Shown one piece after another: positions 61,351 through 64,000 of a stretch of DNA of 64,000 nt. The DNA is from Proteobacteria bacterium SG_bin5. Its GTDB lineage: Bacteria > Pseudomonadota > Alphaproteobacteria > Sphingomonadales > Sphingomonadaceae. The notes beneath the pieces are model-generated. The model was not told the DNA's origin. It saw nothing but the letters and a program-made list of their open reading frames with translations, and ran no database searches. Where the stretch lies: NCBI GenBank assembly GCA_002083475.1, contig LWDI01000032.1, forward strand, positions 1-64,000, in the 5' to 3' direction. Positions within the stretch are counted from its first letter, which is position 1; every line of letters starts with the position of its first letter. The translations under genes and the position numbers were made by a program.

Positions 61351-62019
61351 ATGGGCCTTGCGCTGCGCGCCGGCATTTCGTTCTGCGACGTGAGCGACCG
61401 CCTCCTGTTCCTGGACGTTGTTGCGGACCGCTATTTTTGCCTCGGCGAAAAGGCGGAATCTGCCTTCCGGAAAATGATCAGCCGGCATGATCTCGATCCT
61501 GGGGAAATGCGGGCGCTTGCGGGCCTATTACGATCCGGCATCTTGGCGGAAACGGATGACGCGGACGTTCCCATGGCTTTTTCTCCGCCCGACAATCCGA
61601 CCGCCAGCTTCCTCGACATATCCGTGCAGCGTGCCGATGTCCGTCAGGTCGCGGCGGCCTTGTCTGCACTGGCCTTCACGCGCCTTTCTCTCCGGTTCGG
61701 CCATCTTCATGCCGTTCTTCGCAAGCTGGCCGACGCAAAACCGTCGCCATCCGCCGCTCCGACAATCGCTCCCGAATCGATGCAGAAGGTCGCCGCGGCA
61801 TTCGAGCGGACCGCGCGCATCGTGCGATCGCACGACCAATGCCTTTCCCGCTCGGTTGCGGTGGCCCGTCGTCTCGCAGCGCTGGGATTGCCGGGCGACC
61901 TCGTCATCGGCGTTCGGCTTAGGCCCTTTGCCGCCCATAGCTGGGTGCAGGCCGGCGCATGGCTGGTCAATGACCGCATCGACACCGTGCGAACCTATAC
62001 GCCGATCCTCTCCGTGTGA
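61351..62019 (+). CDS. Lasso peptide maturation protease (B; fused leader-binding and B2 domains)
   Basis: Protein of 222 residues that binds and removes the leader. The N-terminus (ISFCDVSDRLLFLDVVADRYFCLGEKAESAFRKMI) looks like the PqqD-type recognition element (B1). The C-terminal part is a transglutaminase-like cysteine protease (B2): Cys in SHDQCLSRSVAVARRLAALGLPGDLVIGVR, His in PFAAHSWVQAG and Asp in VNDRIDTVR. It starts 55 bp after the precursor and overlaps the cyclase start (TGATG). Confidence 0.93.
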   Translation: MGLALRAGISFCDVSDRLLFLDVVADRYFCLGEKAESAFRKMISRHDLDPGEMRALAGLLRSGILAETDDADVPMAFSPPDNPTASFLDISVQRADVRQVAAALSALAFTRLSLRFGHLHAVLRKLADAKPSPSAAPTIAPESMQKVAAAFERTARIVRSHDQCLSRSVAVARRLAALGLPGDLVIGVRLRPFAAHSWVQAGAWLVNDRIDTVRTYTPILSV

Positions 62020-63785
62020 TGCAGAGCCGCTACATCGCCCTTATCCGGTCAGCAGTCGACGCCAATGCTGACCTGGCGGCACGATTTTCGGCGCGTGCGC
62101 GCGACCTCGAAGCGCTTGACCTTCGGTTCGACGATGGCCGGGTCAGCGTTGCCGTGATTGGGGCCATGCCGCTTCGTCTCGAAGGGCGTGGCATCATCCT
62201 GGGGTCGCTGTTTGCGCGCGGCGCGGCGCAACCGATCCGGGAACTGGACGCGGTGGAACGGGCGCGCATCGGCGCAACGCGCGGCGTTCACCTGATCGAG
62301 CATTATTGGGGGCGCTATGTCGCCATCCTGAATGAGCCGGACGGGCACCGCGTCGATATCGTCCGGGCACCGCTCGGGGACCTGCCTTGCTATGTCGTCG
62401 AAATCGAAGGAGTGACCGTCATTGCTTCGGACGTCGCCCTGCTTGTTGCGTTCGGCCTGTTCACCCCCGTCGTCGCCTGGGACGAAGTCGCGCGTCACCT
62501 CGCCACGCGCGACATGCGCGGCCCGGCAACCTGCTTTGGCGGCCTGCGTGAATTGCCCGGTGGCGAGCGGCTCAGCATCGTCGGCGGCAAGACAGTGGTC
62601 GAGGCGTTGTGGTCACCCTGGGCTTTCGCCGATCGTGGCCGACAGGTCGATGATGCGGATGAAGCCGCGCGCCGGCTGCGCACTACCGCGCTGGAGTGCG
62701 TGGCAGCCAGGGCCTCGGAATATGGACGGGTCGTGCTCATGCTGTCCGGCGGTCTCGATTCCTCGATCGTCGCGGCCTGCCTCGCCCGGCAGGGCTTGTC
62801 GTTCCATAGCCTGACCCTGGTCACCCAGGACGCGACCGGCGACGAGCGCGACTATGCGCGCCGGACGACCCAGTCCCTGGGCGCCGTCTTGACGGAGGCA
62901 TATCGAGACGTGTCGCGGATCGATATCGAGCGATCCGGCGCGGCGCACCTCCCTCGTCCGACGGTGCGCGCGTTTGTCCAGGAATCGAACCGCCTGGCCA
63001 CCGAGGCGGCAGAAACGATCGGGGCAGGCGCGATCTTCAACGGCGGTGGCGGGGACAATGTGTTCTGTTCACTCCAGTCCACCGGGCCGGCAGCGGACCG
63101 CCTGCTGACCTCCGGACTTGGCCCCTCCTTCCTGCGCACAGCGCGGGACATCAGCCAGCTCGCACCGGCGAGCCTGTGGGCCGTCACCAGCGACGCCGTG
63201 AGGCGTGCCTGGCTCGGCAAGCCGGCCATGCGGCATGTGCAGGACTTGAGTTTCCTGTCGCCGCGGGCCGTGGCGATGGTCGGACCGACGAACCTCCATC
63301 CCTGGCTCGTCCTCCCGCCCGGCGCACTCCCCGGCAAGGCGATGCACATCCGGTTGATGGCTTTTGCGCAAAGCTATGTGGAAGGCCATGACCCCCAGGA
63401 TCTGCTACCGACTGTTTCGCCGCTGCTATCCCAGCCGCTGGTCGAGACCTGCTTGGGCGTTCCGAGCTGGCTGTGGTTCGAGGGTGGACGAAATCGTGTC
63501 GTCGCGCGTCGCGCCTTTGCCGGAGATTTACCGGCAGACGTCATCTGGCGACGGTCGAAAGGCACGCCTGATAGCTTCGTGGCCCAGATATTCGAGACGC
63601 ACCGCGCGGCGATCCGGCGGATGCTCGCCGATGGCGAGTTGGCCGCGCACGACATGCTCGATCTGCCCGCCGTGCTGGGCGTGCTCGACGATCCGCGGCC
63701 AGTCCATGGCGATGCGTTCAGGCGCATCCTGCAGTTCGCCGATGTCGAGGCCTGGGCACGCGCCTGGACTCGATCAGGGCGATGA
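62019..63785 (+). CDS. Lasso cyclase (C; asparagine-synthetase-like)
   Basis: ATP-dependent enzyme that activates the ring Asp/Glu side chain and joins it to Gly1; 588 residues from ATG 62019 (a GTG 3 bases upstream is also possible). The N-terminal region resembles a glutaminase domain without catalytic Cys. The AMP-forming PP-loop is LMLSGGLDSSIVAACLARQGL (motif near residue 244-250). FNGGGGDNVFCSLQS and WRRSKGTPDSFVAQIFE are further conserved blocks. Its 3' end overlaps the convergent peptidase gene by 12 bp. Confidence 0.94.
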   Translation: MQSRYIALIRSAVDANADLAARFSARARDLEALDLRFDDGRVSVAVIGAMPLRLEGRGIILGSLFARGAAQPIRELDAVERARIGATRGVHLIEHYWGRYVAILNEPDGHRVDIVRAPLGDLPCYVVEIEGVTVIASDVALLVAFGLFTPVVAWDEVARHLATRDMRGPATCFGGLRELPGGERLSIVGGKTVVEALWSPWAFADRGRQVDDADEAARRLRTTALECVAARASEYGRVVLMLSGGLDSSIVAACLARQGLSFHSLTLVTQDATGDERDYARRTTQSLGAVLTEAYRDVSRIDIERSGAAHLPRPTVRAFVQESNRLATEAAETIGAGAIFNGGGGDNVFCSLQSTGPAADRLLTSGLGPSFLRTARDISQLAPASLWAVTSDAVRRAWLGKPAMRHVQDLSFLSPRAVAMVGPTNLHPWLVLPPGALPGKAMHIRLMAFAQSYVEGHDPQDLLPTVSPLLSQPLVETCLGVPSWLWFEGGRNRVVARRAFAGDLPADVIWRRSKGTPDSFVAQIFETHRAAIRRMLADGELAAHDMLDLPAVLGVLDDPRPVHGDAFRRILQFADVEAWARAWTRSGR

Positions 63786-64000
63786 CGCCGCTGGTCGGAG
63801 CTGCGCGCGCATCGCCTCCCACCGCTTATATTGCGCGGCCTTCGCGGGATCGGGATCGACATGGGATTGCAGCCAGAACTGGAACCAGTCGAGGTTGCGC
63901 TCATAGATCGCGCGGCGGTGCGCGGGCTGCCATTTGATGTGGTGCTCACCGGGAAAGACGTACATCTCCACCGGCTGATTGGCCTCACGCAGCGCGGTGA
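63774..64000 (-). CDS. Lasso peptide isopeptidase-like S9 peptidase (C-terminus only)
   Basis: The last 75 codons of a prolyl-oligopeptidase-family protein; the rest lies beyond the right edge. TALREANQPVEMYVFPGEHHIKWQPAHRRAIYERNLDWFQFWLQ carries the catalytic His (GEHHIKW) in the S9 C-terminal pattern. In proteobacterial lasso loci the isopeptidase AtxE-type is an S9 enzyme that unthreads the peptide, so this is the likely role. It is convergent with the cyclase gene. Confidence 0.8.
   Translation of the reverse strand, partial: TALREANQPVEMYVFPGEHHIKWQPAHRRAIYERNLDWFQFWLQSHVDPDPAKAAQYKRWEAMRAQLRPAASSP

Larger units (their letters stand above)
21075..64000. mobile_element. Integrative and conjugative element (left end and most of body; right end outside window)
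   Basis: A tRNA 3'-end fragment plus P4-type integrase marks the left end. The body has all parts needed for transfer: relaxase, coupling protein TraG, the full TrbBCDEJLFGI mating-pore set, TraF protease and transglycosylase. It also has an excisionase-like gene, a ParB-like protein, an anti-restriction ArdC-type gene, and cargo: E2-E1-JAB module, AbiE, metal operon, PLD/GNAT and lasso cluster. An FseA-like excision activator lies next to luxR/luxI. The gene set matches tripartite/symbiosis-island-type ICEs of Alphaproteobacteria. No second att copy or intact tRNA was found in the window. So it is not proven that the lasso cluster lies inside the element rather than beyond its right end. Confidence 0.75.

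Noticed and set aside
1..64000. CRISPR arrays and IS elements
   Set aside because: No regularly spaced direct repeats of 24-40 bp and no transposase genes or terminal inverted repeats were seen.

Overview
The window is GC-rich DNA (about 65%) from an alphaproteobacterium, most likely a sphingomonad (Sphingomonas or a close relative). The signs are a TonB receptor / flavin halogenase / DUF6445 sugar locus, a TrbBCDEJLFGI transfer operon carrying DUF2274 and DUF736 genes, a luxR-luxI-phyH cluster and an astexin-type lasso peptide locus. No rRNA, complete tRNA, CRISPR array or insertion sequence was seen.

Bases 1-21,070 look like resident chromosome. (i) 1-10,923, minus strand: one operon for a TPR-CHAT (caspase-like) protein, a CHASE2 adenylate/guanylate cyclase, a small secreted FecR-like protein, a TpsB outer-membrane transporter and a large TpsA filamentous exoprotein that runs off the left edge. 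(ii) 11,298-20,835: a carbohydrate-use locus with a sucrose/maltose-type MFS permease, a LacI regulator, a TonB receptor, a six-hairpin-glycosidase-like protein, a DUF6445 protein and a tryptophan-halogenase-like flavoenzyme. Matching TTGCAAT operator-like dyads lie before the permease and the receptor.

Bases from about 21,075 to the right edge look like one integrative and conjugative element (ICE). It opens with a tRNA 3'-end fragment (putative attL), 12-bp repeats and a P4-type integrase. Then come an HNH protein; a 12-gene transfer operon (traG-RHH-trbBCDEJLFGI-DUF2274-alpA, minus strand); a cargo module with an E2-E1-JAB fusion, an MBL hydrolase and a 4-TM protein beside a divergent WYL regulator and nucleotidyltransferase; AbiE toxin-antitoxin; an excisionase-traF-transglycosylase-relaxase operon; DUF736; a MerR-controlled metal operon; ynfA; ParB; DUF2958; a frameshifted ardC; and a PLD-like nuclease with a GNAT enzyme.

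The right end (56.7-64 kb) is the most striking part. A DUF6499/DUF2285 gene split at a TTT-C site looks like FseA, the ICE excision activator made by +1 frameshifting in ICEMlSymR7A. It lies divergent to luxR, luxI, a phytanoyl-CoA dioxygenase gene and a GntR gene. Next are a TrbK-like gene and a lasso peptide cluster: a 39-codon precursor, cysteine protease, cyclase and a convergent isopeptidase cut by the right edge. The inferred model is a quorum-sensing-controlled ICE that carries lasso peptide production and a ubiquitin-like conjugation module as cargo. No second tRNA copy was found, so the right end of the ICE lies outside the window.
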